Below are positions 33,601-44,550 of a DNA stretch of 64,000 nucleotides, one piece after another. The position numbers were made by a program, and so were the translations under genes. Each line of letters opens with the position of its first letter. The stretch's first letter is position 1. Under the pieces are notes generated by a model. It made no database searches. It saw nothing but the letters and a program-made list of their open reading frames with translations, and was not told the origin of the DNA. The stretch is from Aurelia coerulea (taxonomy: Eukaryota; Cnidaria; Scyphozoa; Semaeostomeae; Ulmaridae): NCBI GenBank assembly GCA_039566865.1, contig CM076943.1, positions 39,068,663 to 39,132,662 of the forward strand, in the 5' to 3' direction.

Positions 33601-35363
33601 TCGACAAACTGTCAGTTGGAATTTTGAGAATTTGGGAACCTTACAAGAAACTTTTCTATTAGAATCAAGCCTAAAGTAAATATAACATTTTGAAAACTGA
33701 AACAAATTAATTTCACTTTTCGTTTGGTAACTTCTTACATGAGATTTCGTATGTGATCTACACTGTGGCATGATTTCATAATTTGCCGCAAAATTTTTTC
33801 TAAGGCACAGGAGATCCCAGAGATCTTACACCACCGATAGAAAGTTGAGGGAACTTTTAAGAAACTCTTACGAAACATTTTGTACTCAGAAAATGAGAAT
33901 TTTGAGGAGCTTTCTTTATTGGATAGAAGTTGTAGAATTTTACAAAAATAGGGTTGTTCTTCTATGAATGGGCAATGAGTTTGCAAACTGCCCAACTTTG
34001 CTTTGATGCTACTGTGTTGCTTGACTGTGAAGGGATGATTTTCTAAAACGAAGGACTTCTAAAAGATAAAATATTTTTTATGATATCCACCCAAAATGTG
34101 AAATTGACATGAAGAGTTTCTATAAATAGTATTTCAAATGTCGAAAAGATCGATCTTTTTTACTCGTTATGAAAATAAGATGTACATTTCTTCTTGTTAT
34201 TCGTATTCGTAAGAGCTCTAAACCTAGCATTTCAGTTCTGTTTCATGAAGCTGCTAGCCTGCTAGACCATAAGACGATAGACATTTTTCTTGCAATAAAA
34301 GATGGGATGTGACCGATCAATTCGTACATCGTTTTGGTAATGTTATTGCCGGTTTCCATCTGGCAACGATAGCCGCAGTTGGATAAAGGAATGGTGGCAC
34401 GGTTTATCCATAGATGGTTTATCGAAAAAGACATCACGAAATTGTTCTTTCTGGGCCAGAGTGGACGTACAGCTACTCCCGTAATCTTTAGCATGTTCAT
34501 GTATTCGATTCGTTATTCACCGTTGATTTATTCATATTTCTGTTCATTGGAATCGGATGTTGTTCTCACTCGACGATGGCATGTAGCTGATATTTCAAGT
34601 TCTCGCGCCTATTTTTATGGACTGTGTTACTTGCTGGTGAAACTCGCTGTAGATCGCGGCAGAAAAAGTGGATGTTTGTTATTAAATCCATCTGAGGTGT
34701 GTGTATGCACTAGTTCTTCTTCAGGTTTTCATTTTTCTACTCTTCTTTTTGCTAATCATAGAGTCTGTAACCGATGAATGACTGCATTGAGCTTAAAATG
34801 CCACAATTCTGCTATTTTTAGTGATCGCAAAGCCATACCAAAACACTTATGGTCCAAAGCGTGGAGAATCTTTTCCAATTAAAATTTTGACGAAATTCGA
34901 TTTATCCGATCGTGCAATGATTTTTTCCGGAGAGTGGTCAAAACGGCCGAAAATGGCCTAAGTTTTGCTGCGAAACGCGGAAGTAAGCACAACGACGGCA
35001 TCTGATTGGTCAATCATAGGAGAAAATGCGATCTGATCAGCGCGTGAGTCAGAACCTCACGGGAGCTTTGGACAAAAGAAATGATTTGACGGCTATGCTG
35101 CTGTAAGGTCATTGTAAGGCAGAAATGTTAGGGAAATGTGTTCATGATTTTGGGCACGTTTTGAAGGTTTTTTTTTTAAGAAGCTTTCTCGAGAAACTCC
35201 CTCATAATTTCAGAACGGAGTGGCCGATTTCAGTCAGGTAAATTTTGTAGTAGATTGGAATTTTTCTACCATTAAACAATATATTTGCCGATATCATTGT
35301 CTTGATATTCAGGGAGCCATGACCTCTCAAACGGGGATTCTTTTTTTTTCTTCACTCACCCGG
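30602..35363. mobile_element. Large palindromic element CCGGGTGAGTC, TA TSD
   Basis: 4762 bp, of which about 1.9 kb per arm pair as an inverted repeat (30602-33260 including a 0.97-kb hAT insertion, against 33655-35363); the loop is ~400 bp. The target TA is at 30600-30601 and 35364-35365. Arms differ by scattered substitutions and small indels. The ~100-codon frames around 32400 and 34300 are the two arms of the same non-coding sequence. Confidence 0.85.
31210..32178. mobile_element. hAT-like element inserted in one palindrome arm
   Basis: A 969-bp element with ends CAGTGGCGGAAATTCAG and, complemented, CAGTGGCGGAATTTAAG. The 8-bp TSD AAAAGAAG is at 31202-31209 and 32179-32186. The opposite arm (34737-34755) shows the empty site GCAAAAAGAAGAGTAG. 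No transposase. Internal blocks (GGGGGCGAAGCCCCCAAG; ACATTGGCTTAGAA) are shared with the elements at 7057 and 47991. Confidence 0.92.
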
Positions 35364-35460
35364 TAGATCATGTTTTTCAATGTGAACATCAATTCAATGA
35401 GGTCATCACGAGATTAAGAATTCTGTAAAATTTCTCCCCTATCTGTTTACAGCTCATTAA

Positions 35461-35641
35461 AGACAAATGACGGATATATAGCGCCTAGTTTAAAAATAGA
35501 ACAAAAGATGGCTTAGTGCTTTCATATGTCCAATTGATTTGCTAATCTCTGGATATCATCAAATACAATGGAATACAATAGGCTATATTCATATTGCCCA
35601 GGCCCCTGATTTAAGTCACCTTAAATCTCCGTCATTTGTCT
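35461..35641. mobile_element. TTAA-flanked MITE
   Basis: 181 bp, ends AGACAAATGACGGA and, complemented, AGACAAATGACGGAG. TTAA at 35457-35460 and 35642-35645. Copy A shows the uninterrupted target (CACTAAACAACACAGG). The TTAA target is piggyBac-like, though the ends do not start CCC. Confidence 0.85.
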
Positions 35642-35891
35642 TTAAACAACACAGGAAGGAAAATAAGATTCTGCATTTGACATCTCATTTCCTTTTTCGC
35701 ATTTGATTTCATTCATTCGTTTGTAAATTCATCTGAATATGCCGCTGTTGGCTTTGGCTGTTTCCAAATGTTTTTCAAGAGTGGGACGAACTTTTCTTGA
35801 AATTGATAAACGATAAAATGAAGGCACAAGTGCTGTAAACAATGCTTCGGCTTTTTTGTTTTTTTTTCGCAGCTCTTTGCTCTTGCTTCAC

Positions 35892-36203
35892 AGGTAGCTA
35901 GCGGGTTCGTTGTGCACTCCTAAAATTGTTTTGACGAGCAACCATGAGTAATACCGAAAAACGAAGGATATATCTACACATCTACCACAGGATTTTTATT
36001 TCCTTGGTTCAGAAGTGGAGCAGAAAGGTTTTTAATTACACCCAAAAGAATAAGAGAATTGAATCGCCTTCCAATCGGCTTTTGAATCAAATTGATTAAA
36101 TGCCCGTGGCAGATGTGTACATATATCCTTCTTCTTTCGATGTCAGATCAGCTTTGCTCTTAGAAACAATTTCTGGAATGCACTACCAGCGAGCTAGCTA
36201 CCT
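35892..36203. mobile_element. MITE AGGTAGCTAGC
   Basis: A 312-bp element at the end of R1 copy B. Ends AGGTAGCTAGCGGG and, complemented, AGGTAGCTAGCTCG, with inner pairing of ACACATCTACCA-type and GCAGATGTGTAC-type segments. Flanks are only loosely similar (TTGCTTCA against GCGTTTCA), so the TSD is uncertain. Confidence 0.7.
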
Positions 36204-36403
36204 GCGTTTCAGATAAACTTTTGTGGTTTTGTTTATTTTGAATTACTGGTTGAAAGAATTTCCTTTGTCTGCGATCACTGATCGCTTTGAATTCCGGTGT
36301 CAATCAAATTTAATTCGTGCTATTGTCTTACCAAATCTGTCCTTGTTGCTTGCCTATCCAAAGGAAAACATAGAAACAGCCCTATCCAATCACTTTTTTT
36401 ATA

Positions 36404-37007
36404 TACAGGGTGTCCCAAAAAAATTGTGCCCCGTTTGCCTGAAGATTGTGACAAAACGGCGGAATATTCTCGCCAAGCTTTCATATGATGCTGTTCTTCA
36501 GATGTTCAAATAAAGTTTGCTGCCATCTCCGTGAAAATCAGTTGAACAATGATGGAGCTATGACCTTCAGAAGACCAAATTTGACTGGTGACTGAAACCA
36601 GCGGTCGACCATTTTGTCTTGCTATTTTTAGTGATAAATAGCTTCACGACACTTGAGGTAAGAAATAATTTATGTGAGGTCAGAAATAGTGGAATTCTCT
36701 GAGGAATATCGGAATCTTCATGGGAGCTATGACATTGGAGGCTGCTGTTTCATTTTCCATCCATGAAGATATTTATCGCTGCAAAATAGTAAGACAAAAT
36801 GGCCGACCGCTGGTTTAAGTCATCATGAAAATTTCGTCTTCTGATGGTCATAGCTCCATCATTTTTCAATGGAATTTTACCGGGATAGCAGCAAACTTCA
36901 TTTGAACATCTGAAGAGCAACATCGTGTAAAAATTTGGCGAGGATCTGTTGCCGTTTAGTCGCAATCTTTAGGCAAACGGGGCACAATTCTTTTGGGACA
37001 CCCCGTA
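36404..37007. mobile_element. mariner-like MITE
   Basis: A 604-bp inverted-repeat element with ends TACAGGGTGTCCCAAAA and, complemented, TACGGGGTGTCCCAAAA; arms of ~250 bp. TA at 36402-36403 and 37008-37009. The end sequence is a common mariner/Tc1-type terminus. Confidence 0.85.
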
Positions 37008-37110
37008 TATTCAGTTAGAATCTACAATATAAAATCACAAACTACACTACTTTACAAAATTACTATACAACTATACAATACTACTAGAACGATACCCCAA
37101 GGAGAAAAGG

Positions 37111-37907
37111 GTAATTTGGTGCTGCAACTTCTTGACTTTTCCTAAAATTTAATTGGCCATCAAATGTTTAAAATTTGAAGGTCCATTGTTGTACCACGTG
37201 ACCTCCAGATGCCCTTATTTGGAGACTGTTCACAAAGAAAATATTGAAATTCTCGCTAAACTCTTGCAAATAGCGCTAATGATAAAGTAATATACACCAT
37301 TCTATAGGTCTTGAAGAGTATTTTCATTTGATATATAATTTATCTATATTTGCTGACATCAGCAACTTTTATATCCATAACGTCCTTTATATTTATGACG
37401 TCATAGAATGAATGAATTAGGGCAATATATCTCAAAACATTCAGAAAACAGTGTCAGGTTTCTTATTACTAACTATATTTTTATTAATTTGAAGTCTAGA
37501 AATGGAAAATAATTCACATTAGAAATTTCAATTAGTCTATTCAATTGGTAGTTGCTCTTAATTTGCAAGAGTTGCAAATTGAATTGAAATTTTCTTGCCT
37601 AAATATGTTTCTCTACTCTTATTTGCTAGTGGCTACAATTTTCTCCTGTTAATCTGGACGAAAATTTTTTTTAAATCAGTAGCTCAATTTCGACCATTTT
37701 TCCATTGTTTTGGTTGCCTAGCAACGACTCACGTGACCAAATAAACCTCTATTCTTGTTTTTGTAAAGCTAATTGTCTAAAGAACAATTGGAACAAGTTT
37801 CATTGTTATATCTCTTGCAGTTTTGAAGAAAAATGGGGGGGGGGCGAAAAACGCCCTCCCCCCCTCCCGGTCCAAAATATCAAAATTTCAACCCGGTCTA
37901 AATAGGG
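37111..37907. mobile_element. Degenerate piggyBac-like relative
   Basis: Homologous, in the same orientation, to 38460-39074: both have GCTGACATCAGCAAC, TTTCATTTGATATATAA, a TATGACGTCATA site and a G/C-run. The right end reads CCCGGTCTAAATAGGG then TTAA (37908-37911). The left end is not recognisable. Confidence 0.55.
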
Positions 37908-37915
37908 TTAATATA

Positions 37916-39560
37916 GAGTAGCGTCGCCCATTGTCACCGCTCGCCCATTATGGCTGACTAGCAAGATAAATCCAATTTCAGGGGACTGACGACTAGTAAT
38001 AAAATTGCAATTGCGCGGAAAATCTTCGTTGACATCTGTTTTATCATGATTTGACTTTCACTGAAGTTTCAGTTCAATTGTATGGAAGCCCAGACAAGAT
38101 GGTTTTTGCATATTTCTAATCGATTCTTTCAAGTATTTACAAATTTCATGATTCTAGTTACATTCCTTCCTTCTTTTTCTTTCGCTCAGCACCTTGCGGT
38201 TTGAAATTTTTGAAATATGCTTTAAGTTTTCAGAAGTCCTGTCTCCTGAGACGAAATCTACAATGAAACCAAAGCAAAGTGATTTCTGATTCCGATTTAA
38301 GGCCATGCAGTCTTAGTGATGGAAGTTGCTATTTTTGTCGCCCATTATGCCCATCAGTTTAGCAGAGAAGTTTCCAGTCACTTCAAAATATTAACCATAT
38401 TCTATATGGGGGGGGGGTGGGCACAAAAGGCCCCCAACCAAACTTCCTGTAATTACTCTTAAACTAAGCCTGAAAAAAGACTGGAACTTGGGTGACTTTT
38501 AATCAAATTTAATATTGCATCAAATTAACAATGGTTCATTGTTATATGATTGGTCACGTGACTATGACATGCCCATATTTGGCAACAGGTCTCTCAGAAA
38601 ATCAGTAAAACATGCATAACTTTTCTCATACACATTTGATTTCAATGCAATTGCTACCAATCAGTTTGTCATGAAGTCTTCTTTCATTTGATATATAAAT
38701 TTTTGTATTTTGCTGACATCAGCAACATTTAAGACCTATGACGTCATACTTATATATGACGTCATATTTATAACAAACATATAAAATAATTAATGTATTA
38801 TGATCAAAATTGAATGCTTAACAATCAAAGGTCACTTTCATATCGTTTATATTGCTAAAAACGTATCTAAAATGCCAATAAAGCATCAGCTAATTTGTTT
38901 AGGTTTCAACCATGATTTTGATTGACAGTTGTGATAACAATAGAATTCCAAAAATAGAATTTTTGACAGTTTTCATTAAGAACAATCAATATGTATCATA
39001 TTTATAACTTTAAATTTATAACCCCCCCCCCCCCCATGAGAAATTGGTGCTTGATTTACCCATGTAGAATAGGGTTAAAATGCAAAATTTATTGAAAAAA
39101 CAGCAATTTGGGTTATCTTACTTACTGACTTGGAAAATCATTGAAACTCACTCGTCCATGCACAAGAGGTAAGGCAGGATTTAGAAGAACTCGAAGCATG
39201 TATTTCAATTGCCAAAATTTGAAGTTTAGATTAATTCTTATTGATATTTTTGTGTTTAAAGTACCCAATGATAAACAAATAACAGTAATTAAGAGTGTTT
39301 TTCTTATTAAAACTTTTTACCAGGGAGAAGTGTTACTTGTTTGTCCTGCGGCCACAATGGGCGACGCTCGAAGAAAACGACGTTTGTACCCCTTCTTTAA
39401 AATCTTCTAAACTCAGGATAAAGAGTTTACGTAAAAAGTCAATACTCTGTGATCCTTTTCTCCATTAGTTGGTGATATAACTTGGCTACGTGGTTTTTTC
39501 AGTTTGCTCTATTAGGATGTAACTCAGAACTTCACGTGGGCATAATGGGTGACACTACTC
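37916..39560. mobile_element. TIR element GAGTAGYGTCRCCCATT, TA flanks
   Basis: A 1645-bp element. Left end GAGTAGCGTCGCCCATTG; right end complements to GAGTAGTGTCACCCATTATG. TA at 37914-37915 and 39561-39562. A third related motif (ACAATGGGCGACGCTC) is at 39355. It contains the 38395 element. Confidence 0.7.
38395..39074. mobile_element. piggyBac-like MITE nested in the 37916 element
   Basis: 680 bp, ends CCATATTCTATATGGG and, complemented, CCCTATTCTACATGGG, flanked by TTAA (38391-38394, 39075-39078). The end sequence resembles the element at 2010. Carries two TGACGTCA sites 21 bp apart near 38740-38765. Confidence 0.8.
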
Positions 39561-39562
39561 TA

Positions 39563-40075
39563 CAACGAAAAGGAGAACAAAAAAAAAACAAAACAAAGCA
39601 ATACAAAGAAAAGAAGAAATCTTTACTTAAATGAGACATGGTAGTTGTGATTATGTGGCATATAATGTAGAGTGAAATTTTCTAATCAAATCAACCAGAT
39701 TTATCAAATCGACCAGATTTATGGAGCATATTTTTATTAATTTCGTTGGGAAAGTTTTGTCATCATGCAATAAAATCTGCATTAGAACGTTATTTTGGAG
39801 TTTTGTATATCCAAATGGTCGTAATAAAGCAAAAACTCCCGCGAGAAGATCTCTGCGTGGTACTGCAAGGGAAGGGCAAACCAAAAAAGGGGTTCTGTAT
39901 CCTCAATACCATCGTTCGTAGGGCACATTGGGTTTATGGTATCCCTAAAATTGTGCTTGAAATGGTGACGGTTTAATTTGCTGACACCAACCCTGAGTTG
40001 ATTGAGATAGGATAGATCTATTGGGTCATGAATGCCAAAGATAGATCTTACAGGGGGTCTAATTATTGACAAAAG
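39563..40075 (-). pseudogene. LINE C-terminus, second copy
   Basis: Minus strand encodes SIFGIHDPIDLSYLNQLRVG, then the finger NPMCPTNDGIEDTE, and after a frameshift RRDLLAGVFALLRPFG. Its 3' UTR continues at 37010-37110 (GAACGATACCCCAAGGAG, as at 3380). The 37916 element and the 37111 segment have split the UTR. Same family as 3264-3960. Confidence 0.75.
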
Positions 40076-40115
40076 CTTTGTTTTAAAAGCAATAACAGAC
40101 GGTGCATGTTGTCAT

Positions 40116-40564
40116 CAGGAACGCCGGAGAGGGGGGGCGCGGGGGGTCAAGCGCCCCTCCTGCCCTTTCCTAAGGGGGCAAGGGGGGCAAAGGTGCCCTT
40201 TCAATGAAAAACAATAATTTACTTTGAAACTTGATAGGAGAGCCGCCATAGTTTCGTTCCCATATCAGAAACACCACTAACGAAAAATGACTGGCAATTG
40301 CAACTTCAAAATAAACAATATGCGATCTTATGTGATTCGGAATGAGGACATGTGGAGAAATAGCCGAAAAAATTCGTGAAAGAACATGATTAATATTCGT
40401 TGAAACATTTTTGATAGCATTTTAAGCCAATCTAAAGGGCGTGGCCACAAAAATTTTCCCGGGGGAGTACCCCCGGACCCCCCAATTTTCGGCTCGCCTC
40501 CGGTCTCGATTGCCCTCATGTTCCTAGTCGCCCCCCTTGCCCTACCATCGCTCCGGCGTCCCTG
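40116..40564. mobile_element. hAT-like MITE, 8-bp TSD
   Basis: 449 bp, ends CAGGAACGCCGGAG and, complemented, CAGGGACGCCGGAG. Perfect TSD GTTGTCAT at 40108-40115 and 40565-40572. Sub-terminal G- and C-runs as in the 7057 and 31210 elements. Confidence 0.88.
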
Positions 40565-40572
40565 GTTGTCAT

Positions 40573-41030
40573 GTTCCCTTTTGGTTTATTCGCCACTCCC
40601 TTTATGTTTGTTCCATTTCCGTTATGTTTATTCCATTCTCTTGTGCTAATTACAGCATTTTTCTATTTCACTTTGCCTCATTCCAATGGTCTTTCTCATG
40701 TTGTCCTATTCCCTTTACCTTTTGGCTAATTGCCTTTCTTTTACACATTTCTTATTCGATTTGGCCATTATCTTTCTCTTCGATCTTTTCCTTTCTGTTT
40801 GTATTCATGCCTTTCTATGATGCACTGTAATTAGAAAAGGAGAATGGAATATAAACTAAAGGGAATGATGAAACAGCGAAAGAGAAATTGACAAAGGGAT
40901 TTAGAAAATGCTTTAATAAGACAAAGAGAATGGAATAAACATAAAGGAAATGGAGCAAACATAAAGGGGATGGCGAATAAAGCAAAAGGGAATGAAGAAA
41001 CAGCGCAGATAATGAAAATGACAAAGTCCA
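40573..41030. repeat. Pyrimidine/purine inverted repeat
   Basis: 40573-40810 is a pyrimidine-rich run built of CCATTTCCSTTATGTTTRTT-type units; 40840-41030 is its inverted purine-rich counterpart (AATGGARYAAACATAAAGG units). Together they form a ~460-bp imperfect hairpin. Confidence 0.7.
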
Positions 41031-41719
41031 TGAAAATTAAACCATCAGCATTTAGATGCTAATTAACTGAATATTTAATTAGAGTTAATTACGAGGGAAG
41101 GCATGTTTCATGGTATTAGGTGTGGCACACCCCTTCTCCCCTTTGTGCACCTTTACAACAACAACAACTGTGGGTTCTAGAGGATACGTGGCGAATAAAA
41201 CTATTCTCATCGTTTTTTCTTCCCCATGAGAGTTCATTTTCAATAGATTCGCCCATGTCCTTGCCAAAAGCTTTTTCACTTGGGGGAATTGGGTATGTAC
41301 GTATAAAGTAAAACAGAAGCTTGATGGGCACTCCGTTCAGGTATCCTGCAAGAAAAAGCGAAACAACCGTTTCGTTACCCACCCACCCACTACCTCTGAT
41401 TTTCTCCTGGCTTTCTACTTCTTCCTCCGATTATCTCTCTGTTCTTTCCACAATCTCGGTGGAACGGTGTATTGGCCCGGAAATTTGGTATTTCAATGGC
41501 AATCACCAGCCTTAAAGAAGCAATTTCGGGCAGGCAACGTGGGCCGGTACGCTGTCCTCCCAGTTTCCTGCAGTTGGCCAATTTGATCGAGGTTTGATCA
41601 AATAAAAAAATTCTTCAAGGTGTACCTCAATGATGGTAAATAGTGAATCTCTTTTGTTTGGAGACAGAGCTTACTCTGAGGGGTGCTTTTCAAGCTTCTA
41701 ATCCCGAGTGTAATTGAAC
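41031..41719. other. No gene or repeat recognised
   Basis: Several frames of 60-90 codons on both strands, none with a known motif. A short inverted AATTAACT/AGTTAATT lies at 41058-41090. Confidence 0.4.
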
Positions 41720-42030
41720 GCAATTAATGGCCCTGAGAGTACATCACAGGGAAAAGTTGGTCACTCGTATTTTTCCGAGCTAGCAAAATCTTGAAGTAAA
41801 GGAGAAAGAATCGAGGATAAAGTAAAGCCCTGCTTCAGAGCAGTAAAATCTGATCTTTGTATTCTGCTAAATTTGAAAAGTTTTTTTGACTGATTATGGT
41901 GTTACACGCATTTTTCTTAGCAGAGGCTCCAACCGGATAGGTAGCGTTTCAAAAGGTGCACCGGGTGGGTCAAAAAAGTTATCACGTTTGGTTGGCTGTG
42001 GAATAAAAAGTATGCGGCCGATATTCATAT
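41720..42030 (+). repeat. R1 dispersed repeat, copy E
   Basis: Matches copy A 10450-10770 (GAGAGTACATCACAGGGAAA; GTTGGCTGTGGAATAAAAAG). It ends where the LINE at 42031 begins. Confidence 0.8.
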
Positions 42031-42549
42031 TAAAATCATATTACAAAGACATGCAGCGCTGCATTTTATCACATCTATAATATTAAGCACATAAGGAAAT
42101 ATCTGAATCGAAACCTAACTGAAAAGATCGTGCATGCTCTAATCACAAGTAAACTTCACTACTTTAACAGTCCTCTATTTGGTCGGCCGAATTATCAGTT
42201 GCAAAAGTTGCAACGTGTTCAAAATGCTGCCGCAAGGATTATTACTGGGACTCGCAAGTACGATCATATCACTTCAGTACAAAAAGAACTGCATTGGCTG
42301 CCGGTAAAGGAAAGGATTGACTTCAAGATTTTGTTGACATTCAAGGCACTTAACAACATGGCTCCAGCCTACCTGAAAAATATGTTGAGGCTACAAACCA
42401 GTGATAGATACAGACTGAGGTCAGATAAATCTGTGGCATTAATAGTTCCAAAGACAAAATTTACATCTCGTGGGGATAGAGCATTTTGTACTGCAGCCCC
42501 TAGGCTCTGGAACAAACTCAGAGCGTCCAGACTTTCAAAACAGGATTAA
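42031..42549 (+). pseudogene. LINE reverse-transcriptase C-terminal fragment (CR1/L2-like)
   Basis: About 165 codons in one frame: FYHIYNIKHIRKYLNR, then VHALITSKLHYFNSPLFG, LQRVQNAAARIITGTRKYDH, ELHWLPVKERIDFKIL, GDRAFCTAAPRLWNKL, ending at a stop at 42549. These are the conserved blocks after the RT palm of CR1/L2-type LINEs common in cnidarians and lancelets. It is 5'-truncated, lacking the catalytic palm and endonuclease. The 3' tail probably runs to about 42660. Confidence 0.85.
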
Positions 42550-43149
42550 AAACGTATTTATTTCATAATCATTTTAACATGTGAATGATATTTCTAGCTT
42601 TAATTTCTGTAAATTAAGGTTTTTAACACTAAGTTGTTCAGCGCTTTAGAATATACTAGGCTTGCCGCGCGTCGCCTACGGCGCCGCGCTGGCCCGCCGT
42701 CGTATTTGTCATTCAAGTGTATGGACAGTTGAATTTAGTGCGCCGGTGACAAAGGCATAAAATATATATATATATACATCTTTTTTTATTCCATAATACA
42801 TCGGTCTCAAAAGAATACTTGTGAAGAGGGACATAGGTATAATTCGGGAGTATCTTTGAACACCAAGGCCAAATGTTGATACTTTGTTAAGAAGATCCAT
42901 TTAGCGTTACAAATCAATGCAGTCAGTTTGTGGCGTATTCCACTCTCAAAGGGGCTCTGTTGTATTTATTTGAAAATTGAAAGCAAGAGGGAGCCGATGC
43001 GAGAACGAACGACAGTTGTCTTGCTTAGAATTATATCCCTGCTGTGCCTTCTATTTTGCAAACTTAGTACACACCCTCTACACGGCATCTATTTTTCCTT
43101 TTCTCTTTTCATTTTGCATTGCTCTTTCCACTGTTTATAAACTATTACC
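42550..43149. other. LINE tail and unassigned DNA
   Basis: Includes the presumed LINE 3' UTR, a short GC-rich patch (GCCGCGCGTCGCCTACGGCG, 42663) with local inverted pairing, and a TATATATATATA run at 42761. No gene seen. Confidence 0.4.
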
Positions 43150-43580
43150 ATGAAAACTTAACTATATCCTTACCGTAAAAGCTCTATTAACCCCCCCTCT
43201 CTCTATTAAGCCCTCCTCTCTAATAAGCCCCTCCCCTCTGAGCCAAAATTTAAATAAGCCCTCTCTGTATTAAGCCCCCCCCCCCCCCTATTGTATCAAA
43301 TTGTAGTGGCTACCAAAGATTTCCCATTTATTGACCTAGATAAGCTTGCATGTTAATTCTGATGTGGTTTGAGATAAAACTATGTCGAATTTATGTATTT
43401 GACTCGTAAAATTGTATATTGTATCCGCAAAATACGGTGTAAATGATCTAAAAAGCTGTCATCTGTATCCCTATGATTTGACTTTGTGAATAAGCCCCAC
43501 CTCTATAAATGCCCTCTCTAATATACCCTCCTCTGGAGGGTCCGAAATTAAATATGCCTCCTGGGGGCTTAAGGTAGCAT
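43150..43580. repeat. AAGCCCC-rich dispersed repeat
   Basis: Repeated CTCTATTAAGCCC-type and AATAAGCCC-type phrases at both ends of an AT-rich middle. A related copy is at 58550-58740 and, mirrored, 63670-63850 (GAATAAGCCCCCTCTCTAAT). Probably a transposon relic; clean ends not found. Confidence 0.5.
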
Positions 43581-43811
43581 CCTCCCGGTCATAGAACTAC
43601 TATGAATATGGCTATATAACCAAGTTAAGATGGTACATAGGCATGATTGTAAGATTTTTGGAGTGAAAAATTCAAAATGGCACCTTTCATGCTGCCATAG
43701 CAACCAAAAATAGCCGAAATTTTGCAAAAAATGGTACACGGAAAAGTATTTTCATTCTCTACTGGTTAAAGTTATCTCAATGAAATTAGAGGGACTTAAT
43801 GCAAGTATGTA

Positions 43812-44076
43812 CAATGCCTGCCAAAAGTCCTTGGAACACTTAGGCCATTTCTTAACAATCGGCAGTTCTAACCATAGCGATTAGGTTTAAACACCCCCTC
43901 ACCCCCGAAACAATGTTGATTTGCATGGTTATTGTCATAGCATTTCATTAGAGTCGTGAATCGTCCTGCCATCCCCATTTTATCATCACGGAACAACATT
44001 GTTCTGAGGTGGAGAGGGGGAAATCGTAAAAAAGGCAACAATAGCAAAGGTGTTCCAAGACTTTTGGCAGGCATTG
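43812..44076. mobile_element. Tc1-like MITE
   Basis: 265 bp, ends CAATGCCTGCCAAAAGTC and its complement, flanked by TA (43810-43811, 44077-44078). The end sequence resembles Tc1-type termini (CARTGCCTNNCAAAAGT). Non-coding. Confidence 0.85.
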
Positions 44077-44550
44077 TAGGTGGTCAAAATGGATCTAAAT
44101 CTTTTCAAGGAGGTTGACTGGTTTTCCAGATTTTGTATGATTAAATTTTGATGGAAAAAAATGTAGACATCAGGGTCTTAATCCCCTGGTGCTTAGCCAA
44201 TTGTAAAATCAGAGGTTCATTTTGAAGCCCCATCTTCGGTGAACATTGTGACCAAATTTCATTAAAATACCCGGGGGGGTACATGACTTGAGGATGGACG
44301 GGGGTCTGCCGCCCGGTTTTCAGAAAGCTACCCTCTTCTAATTACCGAAACTTGCTTTTGATACCCACTTTTATGATCAATTTTGGCGGAAAACTGCCCA
44401 TTTTAACCATTTTTTGCGAATTTCAGCGAAACCACACCCATCTCTTCCTTGTCATTGTTGGACTGTCTTTTACTCCTAAATTTGTTTCTTGAAACTTTTG
44501 AGGCTCATTTCTCGTTATTTTATGCAACTATATTCTGGTGCTGTCAAAGT

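Larger units (their letters stand above)
24711..35890 (+). repeat. R1 dispersed repeat, copy B, split by four insertions
   Basis: Five pieces colinear with copy A: 24711-25215 (matches ~10000-10470), 28754-29039 (10470-10725), 30476-30601 (10720-10835), 35364-35460 (10838-10975) and 35642-35890 (10976-11232). Each join is filled by one insertion with its own TSD (elements at 25216, 29040, 30602, 35461). 24935-25165 has no counterpart in copy A, and copy B lacks ~45 bp near 35430. Confidence 0.8.

Noticed and set aside
30602..35363. Palindromes as assembly artefacts
   Set aside because: Arms differ at many sites, TSD-like flanks exist, and single-arm insertions with empty sites opposite (31210, 62274) show that the arms are independent.
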